Below are positions 33,001 through 44,819 of a stretch of DNA of 64,000 bases, piece after piece. How positions within the stretch are numbered: the stretch's first letter is position 1; each line of letters opens with the position of its first letter. The stretch comes from Corydoras sp. C115 (Eukaryota; Chordata; Actinopteri; Siluriformes; Callichthyidae). Under the pieces are notes generated by a model that saw only the letters and a program-made list of their open reading frames with translations, was not told the DNA's origin and did not search any database. The DNA is taken from NCBI GenBank assembly GCA_019802505.1, contig JAFMOC010000083.1:1501001-1565000 (forward strand), written 5' to 3'. The translations under genes were made by a program, and so were the position numbers.

Positions 33001-36000
33001 GCCGGCCTGTGTTTTCTGGCTCACTGCTATCAATTAATAATGTTACCAATAGGAAAATGATCTAACATGTTAGCACTTTTCCCATATTGATACGACTTTG
33101 AAGCAATCAGAGGTGTGCATTATTATCAGATTTACAAATGTCTAAGGGGCAACTGACCAATAGGTCTTAAAGTACTGACAAACCCTTTAAATATTTAATT
33201 CTGTTTGTAGAAACAAATTATGCTAAAATGGCAAAACCCAAAATGAATTAAAGCAGTGTCTTTTAGTGACCTATAGGATTTAAAGTACAGTTTGGGCTCA
33301 TTGCATTGTAGCAAGATGGCCTGACAACACAAATTGCACACAAAAAGCCATAGACATACCTTAGTGAAGGCAGCCTGTGCAAGTTGACACATAAAGTAGT
33401 CTAAGGTATAGATCATGTGTGCTGTGGCTTTTCTTTAAATATTTTTGAAAACCTACATGGACACAGGGAGAATATGGAAACCATGTAGAATGGGATTCAA
33501 ACCTGGATCATCAATCCATCCATTATCTTCCACTTTATCCTCTATTAGGGTCGCGGTGGGGTTCCCCATGCCCATCCAGGGAAGAACGTTTTGGGCGCTG
33601 GGCAGATACACCCAGGACAGTGTACCAATCTATCGCTGGGCACACACTCACTCACACAAACACACTCTATATGGGGCAATTTAGAGAACTCAATTGACTT
33701 GATCCATGTTTTTGGACTGTGGGAGGAAACCGGAGAACCCGGAGGAAACCCACGCCGACACGGGGAGAACATGGAAACTCCACCCAGATTGGGATTCGAA
33801 CCGGGAATCCCTAGTGCTGAGTGACGAACGTGCTAACCACTATGCCACCATGCCGCCTCAAACTTGGATCACTAGTGCTCAAAGGTGGATGTTCTCACCA
33901 CTATGCCACTGTGCCTTACCCATGTTGCAGTGATGATTTTTTTTCCTCAGGGAGAGCTATGCTTCGAGGACGATGTTCTTGTCGAAGGAGGAAAACGTGG
34001 AATAATGACCAACGGTACAGAATACAGAGAGGTTCGACAGTACCGTACAGATCATCACCTGGTCCGGTTCTACTTCATTACAAGGATCTTCTCGCCTTAC
34101 ATGCAGAGCATTCTTGCTGACTTTAAAAATGGTTTGAAACCAGATTTAATCATAGTCAACTCTTGTGTTTGGGACGTATCAAGGTAAAGCTAAGTATCTG
34201 GCCTGTAATGTGCGTCTATGTAATGATTATCTGAATAACAAGTTAAAAGAATGAAAATATCTGCATTGTGTACACATCAAACTTCACAGATATAAACGCA
34301 AGTGGTTGCCGGATTACAGAGAGAACCTTAATAAATTCTTTGGCCAGCTGAAAACTGTTCTGCCAGAGGAAAGCCTCGTGGTGTGGAACATGACTATGCC
34401 TTTGGGCCAGAGGATCACAGGAGGCTTTCTTGTACCTGAGGTGAGCCCCATTAATAATTCTTAGATAATATAGCAGGTGGCGGCATGGTGGCTTAGTGGT
34501 TAGCACGTTCGCCTCTCAGCACTAGGGATTCCCGGTTCGGGTCCCGATCTGCGTGGAGTTTCCATGTTCTCCCCGTGTCTGCGTGGGTTTCCTCTGGGTT
34601 CTCTGGTTTCCTCCCACAGTCCAAAAACATGGATCAAGTCAATTGAGTGCTCCAAAATTGCCCCATATAGAGTGTGTATGCGTGCGTATCCGTGTGAGTG
34701 AGTGTGTGCCCAGCGATAGATTGGCGCCCTGTCCTGGGTGTATCTGCCCAGCGCCCGAAACGTTCTCCCCTGGATGGGCATGGGGAACCCTACCGCGACC
34801 CTAATAGAGGATAAAGCGGAAGATAATGAATGAATGAAAGAATGAATGAATATAGCAGGTAACCTAGGTTGCTGTTATACCCATTAGTTTTTTTTAGTAA
34901 TAATTCTATATTCAGTTATTAATTATTGGCAAAATAAAGATTCTGAGGGTTTCAGTTGCTTCGCTGTTACTATTATGGATACTAATCACATAAGAAGGCT
35001 GTTATCAGTGTGTTCGAGTTGAACATAATTCTTTCTTTCTTTCTTTCTTTATCTCCCGCTTTATCCTCTATTAGGGTCGCGGTGGGGTTCCCCATGCCCA
35101 TCCAGGGGAGAACGTTTCGGGCGCTGGGCAGATAGACCCAGGACAGGGTGCCAATCCATCGCTGGGCACACACTCACTCACACAGACACACTCTATATGG
35201 GGCAATTTTTTGAGAGTTCAATTGACTTGATCCATATTTTTGGACTGTGGGAGGAAACCGGAGAACCCGGAGGAAACCCACGCGGACACGGGGAGAACAT
35301 GGAAACTTCACCCAGATGGGGATTCGAACCGGGAATCCCTAGCGCTGAGAGGCGAACATGCTAACCACTAAGCCACCGTGCCGCGTTGAACATAATATGA
35401 AAAAAAAAAAAAATGTAAAAACACAAATCAGTGGTGCCTAATGTTTTTTGTTATCTTTTATCAGATCGAGGATATAGGTCCAACTCTGCGCTATGATGTT
35501 GTTGAGGCCAACTTTTATGGAGCGATGCTGGCCGATGCATATGGACTGGATGTTCTTGATTTGCATTTCCTGTTCCGCTTCAGCCTTCAACACCGCATGA
35601 AGGATGGGGTCCACTGGAATGCAGTGGTTCATCGTCAGATCACCTTCTTGCTTTTGGCTCATGCTGCTCAGGCCTGGGGTGTAGAACTACCCAAATCTAC
35701 AGTCTTGGGTGAGTTCAACTATAGAACACTTCCACAAGGCTTATCAGATCCATATGTGAAAAGTTATAAATGCAAAGCCCTTCTCTTCCATCCATCCATC
35801 ATCTTCCACTTCATCCTATATTAGGGTCGCGGTGGGGGTTCCCCATGACCATCCAGGGGAGAACGTTTCAGGCGCAGTGCAGATACACCCAGGACAGGGT
35901 GCCAATCTATCACTGGACACACACTCACACAGACATACACACTCTATATGGGGCAATTTGGAGAACTCAATTGACTTGATCCATGTTTTTGGACTGTGGG

Positions 36001-37622
36001 AGGAAAACCGGAGAACCCGGAGGAAACCCACGCGGACACTGGGATAACATGGAAACTCCACCCAGATTGGGATTCGAACCGGGAATCCCTAGTGCTGAGA
36101 GGTGAACGTGCTAACCACAAAGCCACCGCCCTTCTCTTTATATTGCAAAAATACACAAAAGACCCTTTAGAACCCTTCTATGGTCTTACCAAAGACTGTA
36201 AAACATGTCACTTGTTTGTGGAGTTGGCGTGTTTCTTTATTAGAAATGATCCTAATGTTAGAATTATTTCTGGCGAAACACAAAACATGTATCTACTTCC
36301 TTCTTTTAGCTATTTAAACATGTGGTCAGAATCTAACACGGAATATCTAACTGTTAAATGCTTTAAATGGTAAAGAATGCAGAAGTTGTTTTTGTGACAT
36401 GGCAGGACGCAATGAAGACCAGAGACCAGACCCAACAAGCCATGAACGGACTTTTATTTACATAATATTACATAATTATTTCCATACATGTTATGCAATA
36501 TGCTGTCAGGTGTCTTGCTCACCGCTGCCATGTTACTGTCTCTGCTGCGATTACTCTTGCCACTGCATGTCCTGCTCCAGTTTATAAACACTGCACACCC
36601 ATCAGCAGTGGAATCTTTGGCACGTGTGTTAATTACACAACGTCTATTGCCATCGGTTCTAACTTGTTCCCCAGTGTCACTATGCTTCTACCACATCGTT
36701 CCAATCCATCAGTGTATTGCCTCAGTTCTGGACATGCTTTTATTTAATCAAAAGGTCTGATGTTCAATTTTAAATAACTTTGAGAACTACACTTTTTTTT
36801 AAAAGGCTTTACAAAGCCAATTTCAAGAAAGCTTGGAATCCTATCCTAAAACCTGTAATTTTATTAATTTACTTAAAACCTTTATTTAATAGATGAATAT
36901 ACAAATAATGGGGCGGCACGGTGGCTTAGTGGTTAGCACGTTCGCCTCTCGAGGCTAGGGATTCCCGGTTCTAATCCGAATCTTGGTGGAGTTTCCATGT
37001 TCTCCCCGTGTCTGCGTGGGTTTCCTCCGGGTTCCTCCCACAGTCCAAAAACATGGATCAAGTCAACTGAATTCTCCAAATTGCCCCATATAGAGTGTGT
37101 CTGTGTTGGTGAGCCTGCACCCAGCGATAGATTGGCGCCCTGTCCTGGGTGTATCTGCCAAGTGCCCGAAACGTCCTTCCCTGGATGGGCATGGGAAACC
37201 TCACCCTAATAGAGGATAAAGTGGAAGATAATGGATGGATATACAAATACTTAATTAGTATTTCATAAACAACTATTGTGTTTGTATTATTGACAATGAT
37301 TCATTACGTCATTTAGGACTTTTCATGTTCACTTATTTGTAATTTGACTTATAGGTTAAAAAAAAAAAAAAAAAAAAACATCATTTTCAATGATAAATTT
37401 AATTCTGTTTGTTGTGGAGAAAAAAAAATGTAAAAATAAAAGTTAAGACAAGTTCAGAAGTTTCCCACTGATTCACATCATTGGGGTAAATGTAATTTGT
37501 TTTATTTTGCAGACCACAGTAAATTGTTGCTGAATGAGAAAAAGGCTCAAAAACCAAGCAGCAAACGCAGAGCAACAAGCTCAAGCTCCAGGAACCATTC
37601 TGGTCATTACATGGGTAAAATG

Positions 37623-37683
<61 letters not shown>

Positions 37684-38941
37684 TATATCCCCCCCCCATC
37701 CATATCACAGTTGGAATTGACATAGTTAGATTCCTCCCCTTAAAAATAAAAAAATAAAAAGATTAGACACTTTTACCTGACAATCTATATAAATACATGC
37801 ATGAGTATTTATATAAAAAATATTTAATTTATTAATGAATGTAGCATTTATTGGGATGGTGGCTACTAAGCGTTGGGGATCTAGGTTCGAATCCCGATCT
37901 GGGTGAAGTTTCCATGTTCCTCACAGTCTAAAAAAAAAAAAAAAAAAAAAAAAAAGAAAACATAGTATTCAAGGGAAATTGGCTCCAAATTGCCTTTATA
38001 GTGTGTGTGTGTGTGTGTGTCTGTCTCTGTGTGAGTGTGTGCCCAGCGATGGATTGGCGCCCTGTCCTGAAAGTATCTACCCATTTCCCTAAACATTCTC
38101 CCTTGGATGGGCAGCAGGAGACCCCCCACAACCCTAGTAGAGAATTATGCGGTCAAAATGATTTACACAGAAGTTAACTAGCAAAATCTATCATGGAAGG
38201 TCCTGTTAGTGTATGGGGTTTATGTTGTGTAGGCCAATAACAACACCTGTTTTTGAGTATTTAAATATTTTAAAAAATATATAAAATATATTTAAAAAAA
38301 AACAGACTGATATTGTTTAATAAGTTGTGTGCTGATGTGTTTATAACTCATATAATTCTATAACGGGTTCTTATAATCGGACAGGTAACAACTTTTACAT
38401 GGATCATAATTCCTTCAGACACCCGGGTAACATTGTTAAATTTACTATTGACCATAATTCCAGTTATCAATACAACAGAAGCATAAAGATCTATAAGGTT
38501 TATAAGTAATTTGAATCTAATCTTTTTCAGCACCATTCTGGCTACCTCCACCACCATATGATGGCTATAGATCAACTTTCTATGAAGACACTATACCTCC
38601 TTTCTCTCAGTACTTCTCTGGTTACTTCAACTTTGAGCAAAACCAACCATACATCAATGGTAATCATTTATCTTTCTTCCTTTGTTTGCCGGTTTTGATT
38701 TAGTCCAGTGGTTCTCAGGTTAAGAACAAGTACCACCTCTGGTAAAACCAAAACCCGAGTACGATTATCTAAAGATTTACAACTATTCTTCATTAAAAAG
38801 ATTGAATTTTGCTGCATTTTAAGAAAACAAAGGCATTGTAACATGGATTGCAATTTGTTGTCAGACTTCTGTCTGCTGTAAACCGATTTTGACGGAATGA
38901 ATTACAAAATTAAGTTTCTTTTTGTACATTTTTAAATGTAG

Positions 38942-39015
<74 letters not shown>

Positions 39016-40587
39016 TGAAGTGCACACTGCTATGATTACCATGACATTTTGACATACTTGTCTTTGGGTACCTCTGAGGTTTATATACACTCCAAACACC
39101 AAGAAGTGGCTCAAGGAGCTTTATTTTAGTGATTTTCAGTAAGCCGTCAACTGAGCACCATAGAACTTAATTTAGGCTGTGCCTGTGCACCTATTGGTGT
39201 TTTAAATTCAGGGTGTTTTTCAGGATCATATGCAATAAACCAGACAGCGTGTCATCTGCCTTTGCTTTTAAGATCCTGGTGCATACGGCAGATGGCATTT
39301 TTAAATGACGCAGTGCAACCAATTACGCCTAAATTAATATTAAAAATGTTTATACCGTTTGCAGGACCAAGAGGCAAGTATTATATAATCCGAAATGAAG
39401 AGGTAAAAGATTGTGGTAGTGTGTGAAGTAACAATCTTGGCTCAATCAGTTTTCACTTTACCTTTTAAACCATTACAAAAAAATATATATACATGAAGCC
39501 CTACTTGGTTTAATGGTATATCATACATTTTCTTTAAAAATAATTGACACATTATCCCTGTTACTCATTTATCTATTTGAATGTTATGAATTTATTAATT
39601 AATTCATTCATACATTATCTCCTGCTTTATCCTCTATTAGGGTCGGGGGGGTTCCCCATGCCCATCCAGGGGAGAACGTTTCGGGCGCTGGGCAGATAGA
39701 CCCAGGACAGGGCGCCAATCCATCGCTGGGCACACACTCACTCACACAGACACACGCTATATGGGGCAATTTTGGAGAATTCAATTGACTTGATCCATGT
39801 TTTTGGACTGTGGGAGGAAACCGGAGGAAACCCACACGGACACGGGGAGAACATGGAAACTCCACCCAGATGGGGATTCGAACCAGGAATCCCTAGCGCT
39901 GAGAGGCGACCGTGCTAACCACTAAGCCACCGTGCCACCCATTGTTATGAATTTAGTTTTTAAATATATTTTATTCCTTAATATTTGTGTCTTGCATAAC
40001 CAGTTTGGAAACCATTGATCCAGACTGTGCGGCACGGCGGCTTAGTGGTTAGCACGTTCGCCTCTCAGCGCTAGGGATTCCCGGTTCGAATACCCATCTG
40101 GGTGGAGTTTCCATGTTCTCCCCGTGTCCGTGTGGGATTCCTCCGGGTTCTCTGGTTTCCTCCCATAGTCCAAAAACATGAATCAAGTCAATTGAGTTCT
40201 CCAAACTCCCCCATATAGAGTGTGTATGTGTGAGTGAGTGTGTGCCCAGCTTATAGCGATAGATTGGCGCCCTGTCCTGTGTGTATCTGCCCAGCGCCTA
40301 AAACGTTTCCCCTGGATGGGCATGGGGAACCCCCCCGCGACCCTAATAGAGGATAAAGCGGAAGATAATGGATGGATGATATAGACTGTTTCATGTAACT
40401 TAAATGAATTGTTAACTTTTTATTCCCCTCTGTTTAAGGTCCCCACCGCTACCATCAATCACATGGCTTTTTCAGGCCTGGTTCTCCTTCCTTTGCAGGC
40501 AACAATTATGTGATGAGGCACAAACACATAAGGCACCAGTATAGCCCTTACAGCCGTCAGGGTCCAAGGCATCATTACAGATACTGA
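30092..40587 (+). CDS. pced1: PC-esterase domain-containing protein (PCED1/FAM113 family)
   Basis: Eight exons join in phase: 30092-30179, 32134-32213, 33951-34183, 34290-34440, 35465-35708, 37513-37614, 38531-38659, 40439-40587, giving 391 aa. The start has an upstream purine-rich leader and no earlier in-frame ATG nearby. The fold is SGNH/GDSL-like: VVLGDSIQR puts the candidate nucleophile at Ser29, and MKDGVHWN supplies a DxxH pair at about residues 231-234. Both signatures are typical of FAM113 proteins, a family inferred to be esterase-like with no firmly known substrate. After about residue 266 the chain becomes a basic, Ser-rich, then Pro/Tyr/Phe-rich tail and ends in an Arg/His/Tyr-rich stretch (SRQGPRHHYRY). 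Introns are loaded with SINEs. I cannot separate PCED1A from PCED1B. Confidence 0.88.
30359..30895 (-). mobile_element. Old Mermaid-like SINE split by a V-SINE
   Basis: Diverged copy (head side CCACCATGCCACCCC) interrupted at 30424-30649; first intron of pced1. Confidence 0.85.
30432..30641 (-). mobile_element. V-SINE-like copy inserted into a Mermaid-like SINE
   Basis: A run of CATTA repeats leads into the tail side, and the element ends at the tRNA-like head (complement of GGGAGTGGTAGCTCAGTGGT). An 8-base direct repeat ACAGTCAC flanks it at 30424-30431 and 30642-30649, splitting the older SINE at 30359-30895. Confidence 0.8.
30954..31306 (-). mobile_element. Mermaid-like SINE with perfect target duplication
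   Basis: Full length; ATGATTAACATT flanks both sides (30942-30953 and 31307-31318). Confidence 0.95.
31320..32130. other. pced1 first intron, nothing recognised
   Basis: AT-rich, no SINE or conserved reading frame between the SINE ending at 31306 and exon 2. Confidence 0.5.
32402..32640 (+). repeat. Interspersed fish repeat (TATAGCGCTTTTTACAA type)
   Basis: Contains TTTATATAGCGCTTTTTACA, CAAAGCAGCTTTACAGAATG and GGCAAGAAAAAACTCCCT. Related copies lie at 27309-27360 and 48113-48310. The class is unknown to me. Non-coding. Confidence 0.6.
33450..33917 (-). mobile_element. Old SINE interrupted by a younger SINE
   Basis: Head-half remnants at 33450-33510 (GACACAGGGAGAATATGGAA) and 33858-33917 (CACTATGCCACTGTGCC) flank a younger copy. 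The younger insertion reused TCAAACCTGGATCA as target. Confidence 0.75.
33511..33857 (-). mobile_element. Mermaid-like SINE nested in an older copy
   Basis: Full length, flanked by TCAAACCTGGATCA and TCAAACTTGGATCA; ends 93 bases before the pced1 exon at 33951. Confidence 0.92.
34479..34848 (+). mobile_element. Mermaid-like SINE with perfect target duplication
   Basis: Full length; AATATAGCAGGT on both sides (34467-34478 and 34849-34860), 38 bases after a pced1 donor site. Confidence 0.95.
35030..35384 (-). mobile_element. Mermaid-like SINE with TTTC-rich tail
   Basis: Full length; flanks GTTGAACATAAT at 35018-35029 and 35385-35396. The tail is a CTTT repeat instead of the usual CATT repeat. 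Confidence 0.94.
35788..36127 (-). mobile_element. Mermaid-like SINE with perfect target duplication
   Basis: Flanked by GCCCTTCTCTT on both sides; the last few head bases are missing. Confidence 0.92.
36140..36905. other. pced1 intron 5, nothing recognised
   Basis: A GC-richer patch near 36500-36620 has short open frames but no protein-like pattern; may be part of an unlisted repeat. Confidence 0.4.
36908..37238 (+). mobile_element. Mermaid-like SINE with target duplication
   Basis: ATATACAAATA on both sides; body lacks part of the CTCCGGTTT segment. Confidence 0.9.
37628..37680 (+). repeat. (TA)n microsatellite
   Basis: Starts 14 bases after the donor of pced1 exon 37513-37614. Confidence 0.92.
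37855..38150 (+). mobile_element. Old SINE copy with internal poly(A)
   Basis: Head lost; the middle is replaced by an A run (37931-37955), then CCCAGCGATGGATTGGCGCC resumes. Confidence 0.7.
38941..39010 (+). repeat. (TA)n(TG)n compound microsatellite
   Basis: TA units followed by about 18 TG units in a pced1 intron. Confidence 0.92.
39595..39942 (-). mobile_element. Mermaid-like SINE with perfect target duplication
   Basis: GTTATGAATTTA flanks the element on both sides; in the last pced1 intron. Confidence 0.92.
40029..40378 (+). mobile_element. Mermaid-like SINE
   Basis: Full length with a four-base insertion near CAGCTTATAGCG; ends 60 bases before the last pced1 exon. Confidence 0.9.
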
Positions 40588-40847
40588 ACATAACCTGCAG
40601 GTATAGACAGCTGAAAAACTGCTCAGTTTTGATGTTCTGATAATTCTGAAGATTTTAATGTGCACTTCAGTGGTTTAAAGGCCCATGTGTCTTGTTCTTA
40701 ATCTGTCCAGGTTTTTTATTAGTGTTTAAATTTGTATTGTCTAAAACTTGTAATGTTTGTACTTCAGGCGTACTGCTTGTGTAGATACACAATAATGCGT
40801 GCCTTCTTTTTGTTATTGCGTTTTAAATCATGTCGGTATATAAGATT

Positions 40848-40853
40848 AATAAA
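40848..40853 (+). terminator. Poly(A) signal of the PCED1-type gene
   Basis: An AATAAA hexamer lies 260 bases after the stop codon in an AT-rich, otherwise featureless 3' UTR. Confidence 0.65.
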
Positions 40854-40937
40854 TTCTTACCTGTATGAAGTGATCTATTTATTTTACTTCTAAAATTTGA
40901 CAAGCTTGAGCTTTGTTTATTCACATGGTGTGTTTTA

Positions 40938-41105
40938 CAGGCGGAGGAAACTTATCCTGCGTGGGTTTCCTTTGGGTTCTCCGGTTTCCTCCCACAGTCC
41001 ACAAACATGGATCAAGGTCAATTGAATTCTCTAAATTGCCCCATATAGAGTCTGTTTGAGTGAGAGTGCCCAGCGATAGATTGGCGCCTTTTAGAGTGTG
41101 TTGGT
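40938..41105 (+). mobile_element. SINE fragment
   Basis: Middle part only (CCTGCGTGGGTTTCC to TTGGCGCC), close to the 3' end of the pced1 transcript. Confidence 0.7.
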
Positions 41106-41265
41106 GGAAATAGAGTTCCAACTATTTTTCTCTAATATATATTTTTTTTTATCTAGTTTCTATGCATGAACACTCCCTGCTGCATCTTGCCACAGCTATC
41201 CATCAAGACCATTATAAATTATGCCCTTAATACTTATTTTTACCTCCCCACCAGTGTATAGGAAG

Positions 41266-41374
<109 letters not shown>

Positions 41375-41520
41375 CATCAGACACAGCTAACTGGACCTGA
41401 GTTTCTGTTAGTGTAGTTAGTGTTTTTTCATCAATGTTTAAAAAAAACTAGAGCTATACACATGCACCGAAAATGCAACATGGACTGCTGTTAATGTTAT
41501 GCATTAATCTGCTTATATGC

Positions 41521-41665
41521 AGGTATGTGATAGTTCAGTGGTTAGTTTTGGACCATCAATACGAAGGTTGTGGGTTCAAATTGGGTTCATTGAAGTTACC
41601 AATGTGGGCCCTTAACACTCATTGCTTCAGGGATGCTGCTGGAAGTGGTTAATCTATCCACAATT
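41521..41665 (+). mobile_element. Decayed V-SINE-like copy
   Basis: It retains the head (GTTCAGTGGTTAG, GGTTGTGGGTTCAAAT) and the GAAGTTACCAATGTGGGCCC segment, but the tail is lost. Confidence 0.6.
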
Positions 41666-41898
41666 AAAATGTAAACTCAAATTTTTCACTGAGTTGTATT
41701 AGACAGATGCCATAATTCTAGATTAAATGCATATAAATGAATGTTTTAGTGAAAAAGGGGGGTAAACCCAATAACAAAAATGTATAATATAAATTTAAAA
41801 TAAAAATGTAATAAGCTTTGCATTCAGTTTTTTGAGAAGCACACATTAATTAGACCGTATGTCAAAACCATGAACACAGCAAAGTTGACATCTTACTG

Positions 41899-42636
41899 AT
41901 GTACTCACTGGCCTCATTATTATGTACACATTACTGTTTCTGCGCTCATTATCAGGATATTTTTTAATAATTATTTTTATTTCAGAAATGACACCTGCGT
42001 GTTTATAAACTCCAACAGTAACTGCTGTATCTGAACTAGGTGTGAGCTGCAATATTCGCTGATTCAACGATTCGATTTGGAGAACCGTAATCGACTATGA
42101 ACCTCATAGTCGAATGTACCATTTTGACCACATGGGGGTGCCCATGGCTGCTGCTAAGCATTAGTTTTTACATGAAATGTCTTTGTTTTCGTTATATATA
42201 TAGCCTTTTGTCAAATAAAATCATCCTAATTTATGTTAATATTTTTTTTAAATGATGTGTGCGCTTTAACCCATTTACGGTGCTCTAGAAAAACAAGTAA
42301 AATATAAAAAAAAAAAAAACTTTTTAAAAACCACGCTTGTAGCGCTATCTTGTGTTGAAATTTTAACTGATTCGACTATAGGGAAAATCTGACTATGAAA
42401 ATCCTTAGTTTAAGACACCCCTAATCTGAACCACTCATACCATTGCTACGTCAGGTATCACTGCAGTGATTAATCCTTAACCCCCAAATGCCTGCGTTTT
42501 GGAGGTCCTGCCCATAAAAGAATCAAGTATTTAGAAAAAAAATGGATTACGAAGTTATAGATTCAAAATATATCAATACATTAAAAGGAACTAATGTAGA
42601 AAGATGGTTGTGTATCTAATAAAGTGAGTGAATAAT
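41899..42636. mobile_element. Non-autonomous DNA element with ACTCACTGGCC-type ends
   Basis: The left end reads GTACTCACTGGCCTCATTAT and the right end contains GTATCTAATAAAGTGAGTGA, which is roughly its inverted complement. A second diverged element seems to be inserted inside (about 42040-42425, with repeated CGACTATGAA-like words). No transposase ORF remains. It lies between the pced1 and cskmt genes. Confidence 0.45.
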
Positions 42637-43034
42637 TAATAAAATGTTAATATATTTGTGCTTCATTATTGTATCCAAATGATATTGATTTAAGAAAGTT
42701 TAATTTCAGAAGTAATTTCAAAGTTTCTTGTCATTTTTTATTTAATAATACATCTGTATTAGTAAAAAATTACAAAAAAGTTGTTAGGACTTATTTTCTT
42801 AAAACAGTTCTTTCATCCCGTTTCAACAAGTCAATACCCAACGTTAGAACCCCTGGGGCAGGACGGCAGGGTCAAAGCAGCATATCATAAAGTCTATTTA
42901 ATTTATGAAACTTTGAAATTTCTATCATCACTTCACTTAAGCATCCACTGGCTGTCAGAAATCTTTATAAACAGAGAGACACATAAATACCACAATCTTG
43001 AGGCATCATCTAATTGCATTTATCTGTAGTTTCA

Positions 43035-44058
43035 TCAGTGGTTGAAACCAGGTGATATCTGATAACAGAAATAGGAGATCCCTCGGAGTTCTCCAATTTC
43101 CTGTACTACTATATTGGCAGCCACCTTTGATCCTCGACTCTTTTTCTCCAACCAAGGCAACCTTGCATCTGGATCTTCATCTGAGAACTGCAGCAGACTG
43201 CCTGTTGGTCTTAATACTGATAGACACTGCTGTACGATCTCACCTGCCTTCTCTTGCCCTTCTTTGGACCTCATTAGTGCATCTGTGGTGCCTTTATCCA
43301 CAATCAAAGCCAGGCTGCTTGGCTCTAATTGTCTCAGATCTGTGCAGTCCATTTCTTTGAATACAATTGTAGAGGCAGGATTATACGGATGCAGAGGTGT
43401 GCTCTCCAAATGTTTTTGCATTAACCGCACAGCTACTGGAGAGATGTCTGCACACATCACTGCCACAGCATGCTGCGAGTGTGTGTAGATGCAGGGCCCT
43501 AATGCTGAAGTGCCACAGCCAATATCAAGAACGGGTAATGGTCCGTCAGTATCAGACACCGCAGAGAGAAGAGGTAGGATATAGTCTCTGACAGAGTGAA
43601 ACCCAAAGAACCACTCAAAGTTCTTAAATGTTCCACTGCTGCTATTCTCTGTATAAAATCTGTCCCATGTTGCCTTCTTGTCCATGTTGTGGATTAAATC
43701 ACCTGTCAATACACAACATGCAAATCATGAATTCAAGATCCAAATTAGGGCGGCACGGTGGCTTAGTGGTTGGTCTCCTCTCAGCACTAGGGATTCCCGG
43801 TTGGAATCCCAATCTGGATGGAGATTCCATGTTCTCCCCCTGTCCGCGTGGGTTTCCTCTGGGTTCTCTGGTTTCCTCCCACGGTCCAAAAATGTGTGAG
43901 TGAGTTTGGTTTGAAAAACCTTGACCAATCAGTACAACACTGAGTACAACCCCACTAAACACTTTAAGATGAATTGGAACTGAGATTGTAAACCTCAGAA
44001 AATGGGATTGTAAACCTAGACGAATGGGCGATAAGAAATCTTGCAAACAGAAATACAC

Positions 44059-44156
<98 letters not shown>

Positions 44157-44302
44157 TGAAACCACACGTATGTTTCTTGGTTTCATTCATATAACAGAGA
44201 ATGAATGTTGAATGAATGAAACTAAAAACATACGTGTGGTTTCATATATATATATATATATGAAACCACACGTATGTTTTTTGTTTCATTCATTCAACAT
44301 TC

Positions 44303-44379
<77 letters not shown>

Positions 44380-44702
44380 CCGTATGTTTTTAACGTATGT
44401 TTTTTGTTTCATTCATTCATTTCTAGTGCACTCACATTACGGTACTGGAGTCTGTGGCAGTTTATAGAGTTAAAAGCAGAGTTATTTGAGCATGCAGTAA
44501 TAAAAAACTAACTTGTTAAGCTGGTGTGGTGCCTCCACTGGGGGTACAGGTTCCTAAACGTTCTCAGCGGCAGTAAAACCTTGTTTAACTGAAACATACT
44601 GACACGTGAAAATAATAAACCTCAGGACGCAAGCGTCTGAGATCAAACCTGACCTGGAAGTTCAGAATGCGGTCGTATCTCAAACATCTCTTCCTTGCCC
44701 AT
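43035..44702 (-). CDS. cskmt: Citrate synthase-lysine N-methyltransferase (METTL12)
   Basis: A large exon (43035-43702) encodes nearly all of a class I SAM-dependent methyltransferase. It has motif I VLDIGCGTSALG, the conserved entry WDRFYTENS...FKNFEWFFGF, and the family signature LLQFSDEDPDARLPWLE. These match CSKMT, the mitochondrial enzyme that methylates citrate synthase. A small exon at 44654-44702 (ATG at 44702) joins in phase through CCAG/GT and gives 238 aa, close to the usual length of about 240. Its N-terminus, MGKEEMFEIRPHSELP, is acidic and not a classical mitochondrial presequence. The small exon is also preceded by an acceptor-like CTGTCAG, so another upstream exon or start may supply targeting. 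It is arranged head to head with OTUB1; the ATGs are 258 bases apart. Confidence 0.9.
43749..43900 (+). mobile_element. SINE, 3' truncated
   Basis: Head and first body part end at CACGGTCCAAAAATGTG; located in the cskmt intron. Confidence 0.8.
44063..44420. repeat. Microsatellite cluster with inverted-repeat cassettes
   Basis: Runs of TA and TG alternate with copies of GAAACCACACGTATGTTT in both orientations (44158, inverted near 44230, direct at 44262 and a partial copy near 44376). In the cskmt intron, next to the otub1 promoter. Confidence 0.85.
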
Positions 44703-44819
44703 ATCTGACAGTACATATATCGTCTTTATTTAATAGTATATACCCTACATAGGGAAGACACCTAGGGAATAACATAGAAGTTTAAACTCAGCCGGTGTCA
44801 GGGCAGCAAGAGAGACGGG

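Noticed and set aside
43052..43488. Plus-strand ORFs opposite the cskmt exon
   Set aside because: Antisense shadows of a well-conserved methyltransferase.
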